Shown piece after piece: positions 38,871-49,500 of a stretch of DNA of 56,927 bases; position 1 is the first letter of the stretch, and every line of letters begins with the position of its first letter. The DNA lies in the NCBI GenBank assembly GCA_002733135.1, contig NVUJ01000012.1, positions 1-56,927 of the forward strand. Reading direction: 5' to 3'. The notes below the pieces were generated by a model, which did no database searches, had not been told where the DNA came from, and saw only the letters and a program-made list of their open reading frames with translations. The DNA comes from Cycloclasticus sp. GTDB taxonomy: Bacteria > Pseudomonadota > Gammaproteobacteria > Methylococcales > Cycloclasticaceae. The translations under genes were made by a program, and so were the position numbers.

Positions 38871-41497
38871 ACCAACAAAGCAGCTCAACTAACATTGAAC
38901 ATCAAAGTATTGTGCAAATTAAGGCGCGCATCCAGTCGTTTAACGACGGCTTATTCGAGCGCGCGAAATCCAATATCAGCATTGAAGTACTCCTGGAAGA
39001 ACGCAGTGATTTCATTGATCACTTGTTAACCAGTTGCTGGAGCGACATTATTGGCAATTACCGCAACGAATTATCTCTCGTTGCCACTGGTGGTTATGGC
39101 CGAGCAGAACTACATCCATTTTCAGATGTTGATTTGCTGATTATTTTCGATGAGGCTAAGTTTGATCAATGCAAACCCGTCTTAGAATCTTTTTCTACCT
39201 TTCTTTGGGATATTGGGCTAAAACCCGGGCTAAGCGTTAGAACCATCGATGATTGTATCGAACAATCTAAATCTGACATTACTGTCATTACAAATTTAAT
39301 GGAAGCACGGTTAATTACTGGCTCTGAAGATCTTTTCAACGACATGCAAAGTCAAATAAGCACTGACAATATCTGGCCAGCCGTTGATTTTTATCACGAA
39401 AAAGTAGCTGAGCAACACAAAAGGCATTTGAAGTTTGGTGATACAGCCTACAACCTAGAACCAGATATAAAAGAGGGGCCTGGCGGTTTAAGAGATATTC
39501 AAACTATCCAGTGGATAACCCAGCGTTATTTTGGTTCAAATTCATTAGGTGAGTTAGTTAATAATGCTTTTTTAACCAAAAACGAATACCGGCTACTAAT
39601 GAAGGGGCAGAGCTTTCTTTGGAAAGTGCGTTTCGAATTACATCACTTAGCTAATCGCCCTGAAAACCGCCTTCTGTTTGATTATCAAAAGTCTCTTGCC
39701 TTAGCTTTTGGGTTTGAAGACGGTGCCAACAATCTCGCTGTTGAAGGGTTTATGCAGCAATATTATCGCACAGTGATGGAACTTGAACGTCTAAATGAGC
39801 TAATTCTTCAAATGTTCAGCGAGGCGCTCGAAAATCAAGTCATGGACGTTAGTCCGATTAATGAATCGTTTCGAGTTCTTAATGGTTATATCGAAGTCAC
39901 ACACCCAGACACATTTAAATCACAACCGATTGCTTTGTTGGATATTTTTTTCCAATTACAACAACATGCCAATATCAAAGGCGTTAGAGCAGCAACCATT
40001 CGCCTCATTCGTGAGAATCTGCACCTAATTGATGATGGTTTTAGGTCAGATTCAAAGTCAAAAGCCTTATTCCTCGACATTATTCGACAGCCGCACGGCA
40101 TTACTCACCAGTTTAGACGTATGAATAGATACGGTGTTCTTGCTGCTTATATACCCGCGTTTGATGACATTATTGGGCGTATGCAATACGACTTATTTCA
40201 TGCCTACACAGTCGATCAACACACCTTATTTATTGTTCGGAATTTACGCCGTTTTGCACTCGAAAAGCACAAAGAAGAACTCCCTCATTGCTACGAAATA
40301 TTCAAAAATATCCAGAAACCAGAATTGCTCTATCTAGCTGGCTTATTTCACGATATTGCTAAAGGTCGCGGTGGCAATCATGCTGAATTAGGCATGCAAG
40401 ACGCGATCGAATTTTGCCAACAACATGGTTACAACACCTATGACTGTCAACTCGTTGGTTGGATTGTGCAAAATCATTTAATTATGTCAATGACGGCTCA
40501 ACGTAAAGATATAAATGACCCCACTATTATTCATAAATTTGCTTCTAAAATTGGTAGCCTAGAATACCTTGACTACCTGTATCTATTAACCGTTGCAGAT
40601 ATCAGAGCCACAAACCCAAGTCTTTGGAATGACTGGAAAGGCTCTTTGTTAAAAGAGCTCTATAACAACACCCAAAAATTATTACGCCGTGGGCTACAAA
40701 CGTCCAATCAAGAAGGTGACAACATTAAAGAAATGCAATACCAAGCCAGACATGGATTGCATTCTCGCGGCCTTAATGATGAAAAAATCGATAACGTCTG
40801 GAATAAAATCAGCAAAGATTATTTTTCAAGGTTTTCAGTCGAAGACAGTATCTGGCACACACTCGCCATCTCATCGTGTAAAGAAGACGAACTACCACTC
40901 GTATTACTTCGTCCGCAAACACATCGGGGCGGCTCTGAAATTTTTATTTACGTCAATGATCGGCATGGTATGTTTGCGGTCTGTACAGCCACGCTCGACC
41001 AAATGGGGCTTAATATTTTAGACGCCAGAATCATCGCTACTCACGAAGACATCGCCCTTATTAGTCTTCATGTGCTTGAAGATAATGGCAGCCCCATTCC
41101 AGACTTAGCACGTGAGCAAACCATTGTTAATGTGTTACGAAATAACCTATTGAATCCCGACCAAACCATATTGTCAGTTGACCGTCATCGAACACGTCAA
41201 TCTAAACATTTTAATATTAAAACTACCGTTACCTTCAAAGATGACCATAAACTGCGATATACAATCATGGAAATTAACACGCTTGATCAGCCAGGCGTGC
41301 TCTCAATTATTGGTCAATGTTTTAGTGCCTGTAAGGTCAACGTTAGAAATGCAAAAATTACGACTTTAGGCACGACTGCAGAAGATATTTTTTACCTAAC
41401 AGACTCCACTAATCATCCCATTAGTGATACCGCAGTTTTAGACCAATTAAAACTATTATTGTTAAAAAAACTTTCGCCAGAAAAAAGCATTAATTAA
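38867..41497 (+). CDS. glnD: Bifunctional uridylyltransferase/uridylyl-removing enzyme GlnD
   Basis: GlnD senses glutamine and adds UMP to, or removes it from, PII proteins, setting nitrogen assimilation. The 876-residue protein (E. coli 890) contains the nucleotidyltransferase motif GGYGRAELHPFSDVDLL at about 75-91 (catalytic D87 and D89), a GlnD-type linker, and the HD hydrolase motif LAGLFHDIAKGRGG near 485-498. Two ACT domains lie at the end (about 700-780 and 810-876, the second starting TIMEINTLDQPGVLS). It is coupled to map through an ATGA overlap, a classical pairing. Its end overlaps the convergent glycosyltransferase gene by 8 nt. Confidence 0.97.
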   Translation: MNQQSSSTNIEHQSIVQIKARIQSFNDGLFERAKSNISIEVLLEERSDFIDHLLTSCWSDIIGNYRNELSLVATGGYGRAELHPFSDVDLLIIFDEAKFDQCKPVLESFSTFLWDIGLKPGLSVRTIDDCIEQSKSDITVITNLMEARLITGSEDLFNDMQSQISTDNIWPAVDFYHEKVAEQHKRHLKFGDTAYNLEPDIKEGPGGLRDIQTIQWITQRYFGSNSLGELVNNAFLTKNEYRLLMKGQSFLWKVRFELHHLANRPENRLLFDYQKSLALAFGFEDGANNLAVEGFMQQYYRTVMELERLNELILQMFSEALENQVMDVSPINESFRVLNGYIEVTHPDTFKSQPIALLDIFFQLQQHANIKGVRAATIRLIRENLHLIDDGFRSDSKSKALFLDIIRQPHGITHQFRRMNRYGVLAAYIPAFDDIIGRMQYDLFHAYTVDQHTLFIVRNLRRFALEKHKEELPHCYEIFKNIQKPELLYLAGLFHDIAKGRGGNHAELGMQDAIEFCQQHGYNTYDCQLVGWIVQNHLIMSMTAQRKDINDPTIIHKFASKIGSLEYLDYLYLLTVADIRATNPSLWNDWKGSLLKELYNNTQKLLRRGLQTSNQEGDNIKEMQYQARHGLHSRGLNDEKIDNVWNKISKDYFSRFSVEDSIWHTLAISSCKEDELPLVLLRPQTHRGGSEIFIYVNDRHGMFAVCTATLDQMGLNILDARIIATHEDIALISLHVLEDNGSPIPDLAREQTIVNVLRNNLLNPDQTILSVDRHRTRQSKHFNIKTTVTFKDDHKLRYTIMEINTLDQPGVLSIIGQCFSACKVNVRNAKITTLGTTAEDIFYLTDSTNHPISDTAVLDQLKLLLLKKLSPEKSIN

Positions 41498-42182
41498 AAC
41501 GATTATGACGGTATTGCTTCGCTAACAAAGACGGCGCTTTATTAAAGAAATAGGCGCCTCGTAACCACCACATAAGTAAAATAGTTCTTAATACGCCATT
41601 TTGTTGCCAACGTCTGCTAGAGGTAACTACGGCTTGATGAATACAAATAGATCTAGCTTTTCGCTTTAGCTTCTTGCTGATAGCAATATCTTCCATCAAT
41701 TCAATGGGCGGATAGCCATTCACTTCTTCGAATAGTTCTTTTGACACAAACATCGCGTGATCACCCGTGACAATGCTGGTTAAGCAAGAGCGCCAATTCA
41801 TCATTTTTCCTATGATTCGAAAGGCTAAAATTGAACCATCCAACTGCACATCAAACCGACCCCAACTGGCTTTTTGTTGGCGTGTTTTTTGTAACATGAA
41901 GTCAATAGCGCCATCCGGTAGCAGCGTATCCGCGTGTAAAAAAAGCAGTATTTGACCCGTCGCCAAACTAGCACCCTTATTCAGCTGGAACGCACGACCA
42001 GCGGGTGAACCAATCACGGCATCAGCAAGACCTTCAGTACACTTAACGGTGTTATCGGTACTACCGCCATCAACCACAATCACTTCAACGCCTTGCTCTC
42101 TCATGGGCTGCAACGATGCTAATGTAATTGGTAACGCCTTTTCTTCATTCAGCGTTGGGATGATGATGGAAACATCGATCAT
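41490..42182 (-). CDS. TIGR04283-type family 2 glycosyltransferase (arsenosugar-associated)
   Basis: GT-A fold glycosyltransferase of 230 residues. It begins IDVSIIIPTLNEEKALPITL, with VIVVDGGSTDNTV near 33-45, LFLHADTLLPDGA near 81-93 (the DxD-like HAD motif) and ELMEDIAISKKLKRK near 161-175. These are features of the rSAM/selenodomain-associated transferase 2 family (TIGR04283), which is repeatedly found next to ArsM and ArsS in arsenosugar gene sets. It would transfer a sugar, but the substrate is not established by the sequence. The start ATG 42182 shares a base with the arsM stop (TGATG). The end is convergent with glnD. Confidence 0.85.
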   Translation of the reverse strand: MIDVSIIIPTLNEEKALPITLASLQPMREQGVEVIVVDGGSTDNTVKCTEGLADAVIGSPAGRAFQLNKGASLATGQILLFLHADTLLPDGAIDFMLQKTRQQKASWGRFDVQLDGSILAFRIIGKMMNWRSCLTSIVTGDHAMFVSKELFEEVNGYPPIELMEDIAISKKLKRKARSICIHQAVVTSSRRWQQNGVLRTILLMWWLRGAYFFNKAPSLLAKQYRHNRFN

Positions 42183-43225
42183 CAACAGCAGGAACCGCCT
42201 TCTTTAGCATTACTGTGTGAACTGCCTTTGGTTTCACTGGCCGGGCGTAACGTGCCTGCTGGCGCACACCATTCAACGCCTTCTATATCTTGCGAAGGGT
42301 TAATACCAATAAAGTCATCACCGTAAGGGCCGTTCGTTAAAAAATTATAGGTACGTTCACACACCGCCATGCGTTTACCTCGGTAGAACACATGACCTTC
42401 ATCATCCGTTGTTTCTGCATACGGCCCTTTGTAGATAACCGCATGGCCTTTATCAATACACGGCACGTCTTCGCCTTTAACGGCGGTAATCGTCACAGAA
42501 CGAAACTCGATACCTTCAACTACTTGCCACGGTTCTGCATCCCATTTGTCGCATTTCACGGCTCTAAAACCGGCTTGTTTAAAACTCTCTAAAAACTCAT
42601 CTTCAAGGAATGAGCCTGAAATACAGCCTGACCAAAGTTCAGGATCAGCTTTTAAATGCTCAGGAATAGTTTCATCGGCGACAATATCCGACATGGCAAT
42701 GCGCCCACCCGGTTTCACGACGCGGAATATTTCTTCAACCAACTGTTTCTTATCACTGTCATTCACTAGATTGAGCACGCAGTTCGATAACACTAAATCC
42801 ACTGAGTTATCCGCAATCATCGGTTCGTTACTGTCTGGGCTGTCTAACGAGCGCGATAAGTCCTGAATTTGGCCTTTTACAAAACTCACTTTATCGCCGC
42901 CGAGTTTTTTAGCCATTTCAGGTTGATACTGTCTGGCTAAGGCCAACATCTCGTCATTCATATCAACGCCAATTACGCGGCCTGTGTCACCGACCAATTG
43001 AGCCGCCATATAACAAATCTTTCCGGAACCCGACCCTAAATCCAGTACCACGTCGCCGTCTTGCACGTAACGAGATGGATCACCACAACCGTAGTCTTTT
43101 TCAATCACCTCTTTCGGAAGCATTGCCAATAAGGCGGCGTCGTAATCCACTGGGCAACACAAGGCAGGTTGTACCGCTTCTGCCCCTTCTGTGTAGCGTT
43201 CAACTACGCTGTTTTTCATGTCCAT
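42182..43225 (-). CDS. arsM: ArsM-type arsenite S-adenosylmethionine methyltransferase
   Basis: ArsM methylates As(III) with SAM, the entry step to methylated arsenicals and arsenosugars. The 347-residue protein shows the SAM motif VVLDLGSGSGKICYMAA near 59-75. Cysteines sit where ArsM has its arsenic-binding thiols: C47 in YGCGDP, C149 in LSNCVLNL and C201 in WSGCISGSF, plus a CC pair at 23-24. A C-terminal domain (about 240-330) and a terminal GGSCC follow, typical of the arsenosugar-linked branch. ATG 43225 was chosen because AGGA lies 6 nt upstream; the frame opens 26 codons earlier. A 199-nt gap precedes it after arsS. Confidence 0.88.
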   Translation of the reverse strand: MDMKNSVVERYTEGAEAVQPALCCPVDYDAALLAMLPKEVIEKDYGCGDPSRYVQDGDVVLDLGSGSGKICYMAAQLVGDTGRVIGVDMNDEMLALARQYQPEMAKKLGGDKVSFVKGQIQDLSRSLDSPDSNEPMIADNSVDLVLSNCVLNLVNDSDKKQLVEEIFRVVKPGGRIAMSDIVADETIPEHLKADPELWSGCISGSFLEDEFLESFKQAGFRAVKCDKWDAEPWQVVEGIEFRSVTITAVKGEDVPCIDKGHAVIYKGPYAETTDDEGHVFYRGKRMAVCERTYNFLTNGPYGDDFIGINPSQDIEGVEWCAPAGTLRPASETKGSSHSNAKEGGSCC

Positions 43226-43424
43226 TGTTTTTCCTATATAAAAGTTAGGGCGGATAAAGATTTTGTTTTCAGGCACCAAAAGTAGGCGCTGTAGGCGAGG
43301 CATAAATGCACGGAAAGAGAGAGTTTATAATTCATAAATGACCGATTGAGTAGAGCCTGCCCCGCGAGCATAGCGAGTGCTTTGGGTGCATTTATAACGC
43401 CGCATGAAAGCAAAAGATTATCCG

Positions 43425-44375
43425 TCATGTAAGTGAACCACCACAACTGGAACCACTACCCGCGGTACACCCATAGCAGTGGTCGGCTATTGTTATGGGT
43501 TGTTGGTTAAAATCAAGTTTTAAGCAATCTGAAATATGTTTTTTACTGCCCGCAAACCCTGCGGGCAAATCAAGCATTTGATTAAAATCGCAATCATACA
43601 CATAGCCTTGCCAATCAACGCTTAAAATATTTTTGCACATCAAATTATCAAGGTTTATGGATTGGTATGATGCTTTGAGCAAATCCATATACTCATCAAA
43701 CGACCCCTTGGAAATAAGCGTACTACCAAACCGTTTGATGGGCATATTGGTGATGGTTAATAAACGATTAAACACAATACCGAAGTGCTCAGATAAATGC
43801 CGTTTGTATTCAAGTTCCAATGCGTCTTGACTCGGTGGAAGCTGCGCGCCTTGCGGGTTATAAACCAAACTAAGGTCTAACGTTGTTCCATAACCCAAGG
43901 CATTAAGCTTTTGCAGCGCGGTAATACTTTTATCAAACACGCCGTTTCCGCGTTGAGCATCCACGTTATCGCTCGAATAACACGGCAAGGAAGCGACTAT
44001 TTGCACTTTGTTCTTAGCCAAAAAATCAGCCATGTGTTCATAACCCGGTTCTTCCAATATCGTTAAATTACAACGGTCAATTACTGTTACACCCCGCTTG
44101 GTTGCTTGCGTTACAACGTATTCAAAATGCGGGTTCATTTCTGGTGCGCCGCCGGTTAAGTCTAGCGTATCAATACCTTGTTGGTCGATAAACTCGAACA
44201 ACTGATCAATCGTCGCCTTATCCATTAGCTCAGTACGTGTTGGCCCTGCATTCACGTGGCAATGTAAGCACGACAAGTTACACAAGTAACCTAGGTTCAC
44301 TTGCAGCGTTGTAAGCGCATTCCGCTTTATTGGTGGAAAGTCTGTATTGGCTAGCCTGTCTAATGTTGGATGCAT
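43425..44375 (-). CDS. arsS: ArsS-type radical SAM enzyme (arsenosugar biosynthesis)
   Basis: Radical SAM protein, 316 residues. The cluster motif CxxxCxxC is at C32/C36/C39 (GYLCNLSCLHCH). The SAM-binding TGGAPEMNPHF is near 79-89. A C-terminal DUF3641-type domain holds the extra cysteines C300, C303 and C311 in HCYGCTAGSGSSCGG. This combination defines the family (TIGR04167) now tied to ArsS, which transfers the 5'-deoxyadenosyl group to dimethylarsenite. Function is by family. It starts 6 nt after the MerA-like oxidoreductase gene and precedes arsM. Confidence 0.9.
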   Translation of the reverse strand: MHPTLDRLANTDFPPIKRNALTTLQVNLGYLCNLSCLHCHVNAGPTRTELMDKATIDQLFEFIDQQGIDTLDLTGGAPEMNPHFEYVVTQATKRGVTVIDRCNLTILEEPGYEHMADFLAKNKVQIVASLPCYSSDNVDAQRGNGVFDKSITALQKLNALGYGTTLDLSLVYNPQGAQLPPSQDALELEYKRHLSEHFGIVFNRLLTITNMPIKRFGSTLISKGSFDEYMDLLKASYQSINLDNLMCKNILSVDWQGYVYDCDFNQMLDLPAGFAGSKKHISDCLKLDFNQQPITIADHCYGCTAGSGSSCGGSLT

Positions 44376-44381
44376 AGTTTG

Positions 44382-46523
44382 TTATTTACGTTTTGCCAAA
44401 TGATACCGCTCAAGCAGTTTTAATAGCTTATGCGGTTGATGATTTTTCTTCCATATACCGGCGGTATATTTATTGGCTTCTGCCCACGTTGGGTAGGCGT
44501 GAATCGTGCCGAGTATTTTATTCAACCCTAAGCCGTGTTTCATGGCTAAAACAAATTCGGGCAACATTTCTCCTGCGTGCTCGCCCACGATGGTGACGCC
44601 TAATATTTTATCTTTACCCACAGGCGTCAGCACTTTAATAAAGCCCTCAGTTTTACCGTCAACAATCGCACGGTCCAGCTCATCTAATTGAAATACCGTG
44701 GTTTCGGCGCCTAACCCTGCGGCTTTGGCTGATTGCTCGTTATGCCCAACGCTGGCAATTTCAGGGTCTGTGAACGTTACTCTAGGAATCACACGGTGAT
44801 CGGCCTTAAAGCGCCAAATATCACCAAACAAGCTGTTAACAGTGCTATACCAGGCGTAATGCGCCGCAGTATGGGTAAACTGATACGGCCCTGCCACATC
44901 ACCACAGGCATAGATTGTTGGCACGCTGGTTCGCATGTATTTGTCTACTTCAATCGTGCCGGAAGGCGTTGTTTGCACCCCTAATTCTTCTAGCCCAAAA
45001 TCGCTCGTATTAGCCTCACGCCCAATGGAAAATAGTACCGAATCAAAAGCAAGTTTAAGAATTTCGCCTTGTTTTGTTTTAAGTGTGGCAAATTGTTGAT
45101 TGTTTTCAACACTAAACGAATCGATTGAGTATTGAAGCTTTAATTCAATTCCCTCAGATTCTAATTGTGTTATTAGCAACCCAGCTGCATCTTCATCTTC
45201 CGGCAACATTATCCGCTCGGCTATATCAACTATAGTGACCTGACAACCTAAGCGATTAAAACTCTGCCCCAACTCACACCCAATCGCCCCACCGCCAACA
45301 ACTAGCAGGTGCTTTGGCTGTTCACGTAACGACCAAATGGTATCGGATGTGAAATAGCGTACTTGATCCAAACCCTCTATTTTCGGCACTCTGGGCTTTG
45401 CGCCCGTGGCAATAATAATGTTCTGCGTGCTCAAGGTCTTGCCGTTAACCGACACTTCCCAAGGTGACTCAATCCGTGCATCGCCCTGCCTACATTCCAC
45501 GCCTAACTCTGTGTAACGTTCTACAGAGTCATGTGGCTCAATCTGTCTGATGACCGACGACACACGCTCCATTACCTCAGCAAAATCAAACTCAGCTGAC
45601 GCACGTTTAATACCGTAGTGCCCGCTTCGCGATAATTCTGCTAAAAAACGTGAGGATTTAATCAGTGATTTAGACGGCACGCAGCCTGTGTTTAAACAGT
45701 CGCCACCCATTTTATCTTTTTCAATCAACAGCACCTTGGCTTTTACCGCCGCTGCAATATAAGAGCTGACCAAGCCCGCTGAACCGCCGCCAATCACAAT
45801 CAAGTTGTAATCAAAGGTTTCTGGCTTTTTGTAGGCTTTTGATACCTTATAGCGGCGGATAATCCCCGGCAATGCTTTGGCGAATAAGGGAAATAAGCCC
45901 AATAATGCAAATGAAACAGCAATAGCGGGCGACAATATATCGCTAACGTGCTCCAGTTTAGCCAACTGTGTACCAGCGTTCACAAACAAGATGGTCGCGG
46001 GGAACATGCCGAGTTGGCTCACCCAAAAATAGGTTCTTAGTTTTATCGGCGTTAACCCCATCAACAGGTTAATTAACCAGAACGGAAACACCACGATCAA
46101 TCGAAGCGTAAACAGGTAAAATGCGCCCTCTTTTAGAATACCCGCGTTTATGTCGGCTAATTTGTCTGAAAATTTTTGCTGAACCGTGTCGCGCAGCACA
46201 TAACGCGACAGTAAAAATGCCAAACTAGCACCAATCGTCGATGCAAACGACACCAGTACAACGCCCCACCATAAGCCAAACACAGCACCACCCGCCAAGG
46301 TAAGAATGCTCGCACCAGGGATAGACACCGCCGTTGATACGATATAAATAACAAAAAACCAAGCCGATACTTGCCACGGATTGGCGTTGTAATAGACGAT
46401 GAAGTCAGCGCTCTGTTCTTTTAAAACCAATAGATTGAAGTAATCATTTAAGCCGAACGCGTAAAAGCCAATAACAACTAAGGTTATTACGCCAAGCAGC
46501 CATATTTTCTTCGATTTAAGCAT
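44382..46523 (-). CDS. TVP38/VTT membrane domain fused to MerA-like FAD disulfide oxidoreductase
   Basis: A 713-residue fusion. Residues 1-225 hold about five to six hydrophobic segments with VTT/TVP38 features (SIPGASILTLAGGAVFG near 67-83, LRLIVVFPFWLINLLMG near 140-156). Residues 238-713 are a class I pyridine nucleotide-disulfide oxidoreductase: FAD motif LIVIGGGSAG, redox pair C276/C281 in GGDCLNTGCVPSK, NAD motif LLVVGGGAIGCELG and C-terminal HAYPTWAEA. There is no N-terminal HMA domain and no C-terminal CC pair, so it is unlikely to be a true mercuric reductase. Such fusions recur near ArsS/ArsM genes. The start ATG 46523 overlaps the addA-like stop by 8 nt. Confidence 0.87.
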   Translation of the reverse strand: MLKSKKIWLLGVITLVVIGFYAFGLNDYFNLLVLKEQSADFIVYYNANPWQVSAWFFVIYIVSTAVSIPGASILTLAGGAVFGLWWGVVLVSFASTIGASLAFLLSRYVLRDTVQQKFSDKLADINAGILKEGAFYLFTLRLIVVFPFWLINLLMGLTPIKLRTYFWVSQLGMFPATILFVNAGTQLAKLEHVSDILSPAIAVSFALLGLFPLFAKALPGIIRRYKVSKAYKKPETFDYNLIVIGGGSAGLVSSYIAAAVKAKVLLIEKDKMGGDCLNTGCVPSKSLIKSSRFLAELSRSGHYGIKRASAEFDFAEVMERVSSVIRQIEPHDSVERYTELGVECRQGDARIESPWEVSVNGKTLSTQNIIIATGAKPRVPKIEGLDQVRYFTSDTIWSLREQPKHLLVVGGGAIGCELGQSFNRLGCQVTIVDIAERIMLPEDEDAAGLLITQLESEGIELKLQYSIDSFSVENNQQFATLKTKQGEILKLAFDSVLFSIGREANTSDFGLEELGVQTTPSGTIEVDKYMRTSVPTIYACGDVAGPYQFTHTAAHYAWYSTVNSLFGDIWRFKADHRVIPRVTFTDPEIASVGHNEQSAKAAGLGAETTVFQLDELDRAIVDGKTEGFIKVLTPVGKDKILGVTIVGEHAGEMLPEFVLAMKHGLGLNKILGTIHAYPTWAEANKYTAGIWKKNHQPHKLLKLLERYHLAKRK

Positions 46524-49500
46524 CCGTAAAATCCCAACTACGCCACCCACCAAACGCAGGGTAATAAAGCCCTAATTTAATGGGCCTGGAATCCATTGCC
46601 CTCATAAGTTTTGAGTATTGTTCAAGTTGTGGTTTGTAACGGGTCATTTCAGCATCTAAAAATTCTTCTTTATTATCGTCATCGTGGCGGCTGGTTTTAT
46701 AGTCAATAATCCAACGCGTGCCATCATCCACAAAGGTTCTATCTAAGCGACAATGCACAACAGCATCGTCAACAACACCCGATAACGCCAATTCAAATTG
46801 GCTATCTTCGTGCTGGTTATTTAGAACCCATTGGCCTCGGTTATCTTTCACGCAATGCGAAAGAATTTGCCCTACGCGTTCGATAGCCTGTTCAATATTT
46901 TTAGGCAGCACACCCACTTCTAATAACTGATGTCGAATAGCGTGTTGTTGACTGACACCATTGGCGAAATTCAGCTCTCCTCGCTCACCCAGTATTTGCA
47001 TCCATTGGTGACACACCGTACCCACCGACGCAGCCAAATCAGTTGCCCAATCAAACTCGATGATGTTGGTTTGTGGCTGAAATTTTGTATTGACTTGATG
47101 TTGATAATCCAAATCTGACACATCAATTTTTTCAACCTTATTAATATTTAATTTTTTTAAATAACAAATAGATATAGTCTTTTCTATATCTAATTTATCA
47201 TTGTTAAAATCAATAATCACATCATCTTTAATCGTTGGCCAAAGCAGGCCTAACAAGGTATTACTAGCGGGTGTTTTGGGTTCGCCTGTTTTCTCATCCA
47301 TCTTCAAACAAAAGCTTAAATGCAGTTGCTTTTTGGCGCGTGTTGCGGCCACGTATAACAACCGTTGGCTTTCGTGACGCCCTTTGTCTTGCTCCACTTT
47401 ATTCAAGTAGTTAGCAATCGCATCGTCTTCATCCGAGCCGGTTTCTTTAATCGGCGCAATCATCAATTCGCTTTCGCCGGGCATATCAGATGGCCTTTCT
47501 AACCATGCCAATAAACGCTTTTCGTCATTGCCCGCTTTTCTATCCAAACCAGGCAAAATCACGTGGTCAAATTCCAAACCTTTGGCTTTATGTATGGTCA
47601 TTATTTGCAAGGTATTAGGCGCACTTACATCAGGTGCTGCGTACAGTTTTTCAACCTGTTCTTGCAATACCGATAAATCAATCGATTCCCTTTCCGACTC
47701 TAACGCCGCCAAGCAGTCGAAGAAACGCTCGCAGTCGGCCAAATCAGCTGACGACGATAAGCACTCTGGCCCCAATAACTGATACCACAGCCCTCTAATC
47801 GAATCAGCCACGCTCATTCTGTCCCGATGGCGTAACGCCACCCCAAACGCTTGCATCACGTGCCCTATTGCCGCTTGGCCTTGTGTGCTCAATGCCTGCA
47901 CGCTGTCGCTATCGTGCAGCAACTCGCTTACATTTTCATCTGGGAAACCATCTAACAAGCAATGCATATCGTCCAAACTCAACGCACACCAGGGCCCACG
48001 TAACACAGACAGCCACGCCACCCTATCGGTTGGGTGCAAATAAGCACGCGTTAGCGACATTAAATCAATCACCGTTTGTCGCGTATTCAACGGGTCAATA
48101 TCGGTTGCTTGATAAGGCACACTCGCTTCATTTAGGGCAATAACTAAATCCGTTAAGCTTTTTCTGCCGCGCACCAACACGCCAATCGTTGCATCCGGCG
48201 TATCGTGTTTAATCTGTTGAATCAAGGTTAATAAACCACCGCCCTCTTCAACTCTGTTTTCATACCCGTAATATTGAACCGCGTTGTCGGTCGTGCCCTC
48301 TGTCTTATACCCAACGGGCATAAGTTTCATTGAAGTGGAAGATAAAGAACTTCCACTTAATTCAGCTTTAAAAGGTACCGAGGGTTTGTACGAAATAGCC
48401 CCACTAAACACATTGTCAGCCTGCGGCATCACATCGCTAAACGCCCTGTTCACCCAATCTACAATGGCGTGTTGCGAGCGGAAATTAACCGCAATATTTA
48501 CCGGTGTAATATTCCTTACTTCGCCCAAACCGTCTTCTTGGGTTTTTAGGAATAAGCCTACTTCTGCTTGACGAAAACGATAAATCGACTGCATCGGATC
48601 GCCCACCAAAAACAAGGTACGACCATCGTCCACTTGCCAGCCGGCCACTAAGTCTTTCAGCAACATAAACTGTGTTTCAGACGTATCTTGAAACTCATCC
48701 ACTAACATGTGCTGTAGTTGGTAATCCAGCTTTAGACCGACATCCGTCATACCCGTTGCGTCATGCAACGCATGGCTTGCAGACAAAGACACCTCGCAAA
48801 AATCCACACAACCCCGTTGCTGAAACACTAACCGTAAATGCGCCACTGCTTGTGGCAACACCAGCAATAACGCTTGAATAATTTGCCATTGCTGATCGCT
48901 ATAACTAGGGTTTGGCAAACAACGTAACCAGCCAATGGCTCCGGTTAATTCGGCGTTTTCTTGAAGCTCAAGTAATAATGTCTTGTACTGTTTTTTCTTT
49001 TCGGTAAACAGCGACTTGTCGTCTTTATCTTTTGTTTTACTGGGCGCGGGAAAGCCCATTTTGGCATCCGCTTGTTTGCGCCATTTACCCGCACCTGTCA
49101 GTAAAAACTCACCCAGCGTTAACCACATAGGCAAGGCACTGGCTGTCGTTTCAGTTAAATCTAAATCATCGGCTAAACCACATAAACGGGATGTTCTGTC
49201 CTCAATATTCGGCGCAGCAAATTGCAATAACTCGTCGAGCAACTCAGCTTGCTCTTGGGTAAAACCCTGCGCGATGCCTTCCAACACCGACTCAACCGTG
49301 CGTGTTAATACACCCTCTAGCACCTCGCGATCAGTTAAGTTCGATTCTCTCGACACCACATGACGCAACCATTGGTCACGCGATGCCAACATGGTTGAAA
49401 TTAACCCCTCTGCTCGCGTCAACTGATTATCCACATGCGCCAACAACAATCTAATCGCTTCACCGACGGCATCGTCGCTTTCTAACTCGTTTAAACAGTT

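Noticed and set aside
43226-43424. Integron attC site or a small gene (70 codons, minus) in the arsS-arsM gap
   Set aside because: No matching RYYYAAC/GTTRRRY core pair; the open frame starts inside arsS, has no ribosome binding site and no recognisable product.
44382-46523. Annotation as mercuric reductase MerA
   Set aside because: It has the redox pair and cofactor sites, but lacks the HMA domain and the C-terminal cysteine pair and has a membrane VTT domain instead.
47868-48143. Plus-strand open frames inside the addAB-like genes and other dense genes
   Set aside because: They lie wholly antisense to well-supported genes, have no family features and no ribosome binding sites.
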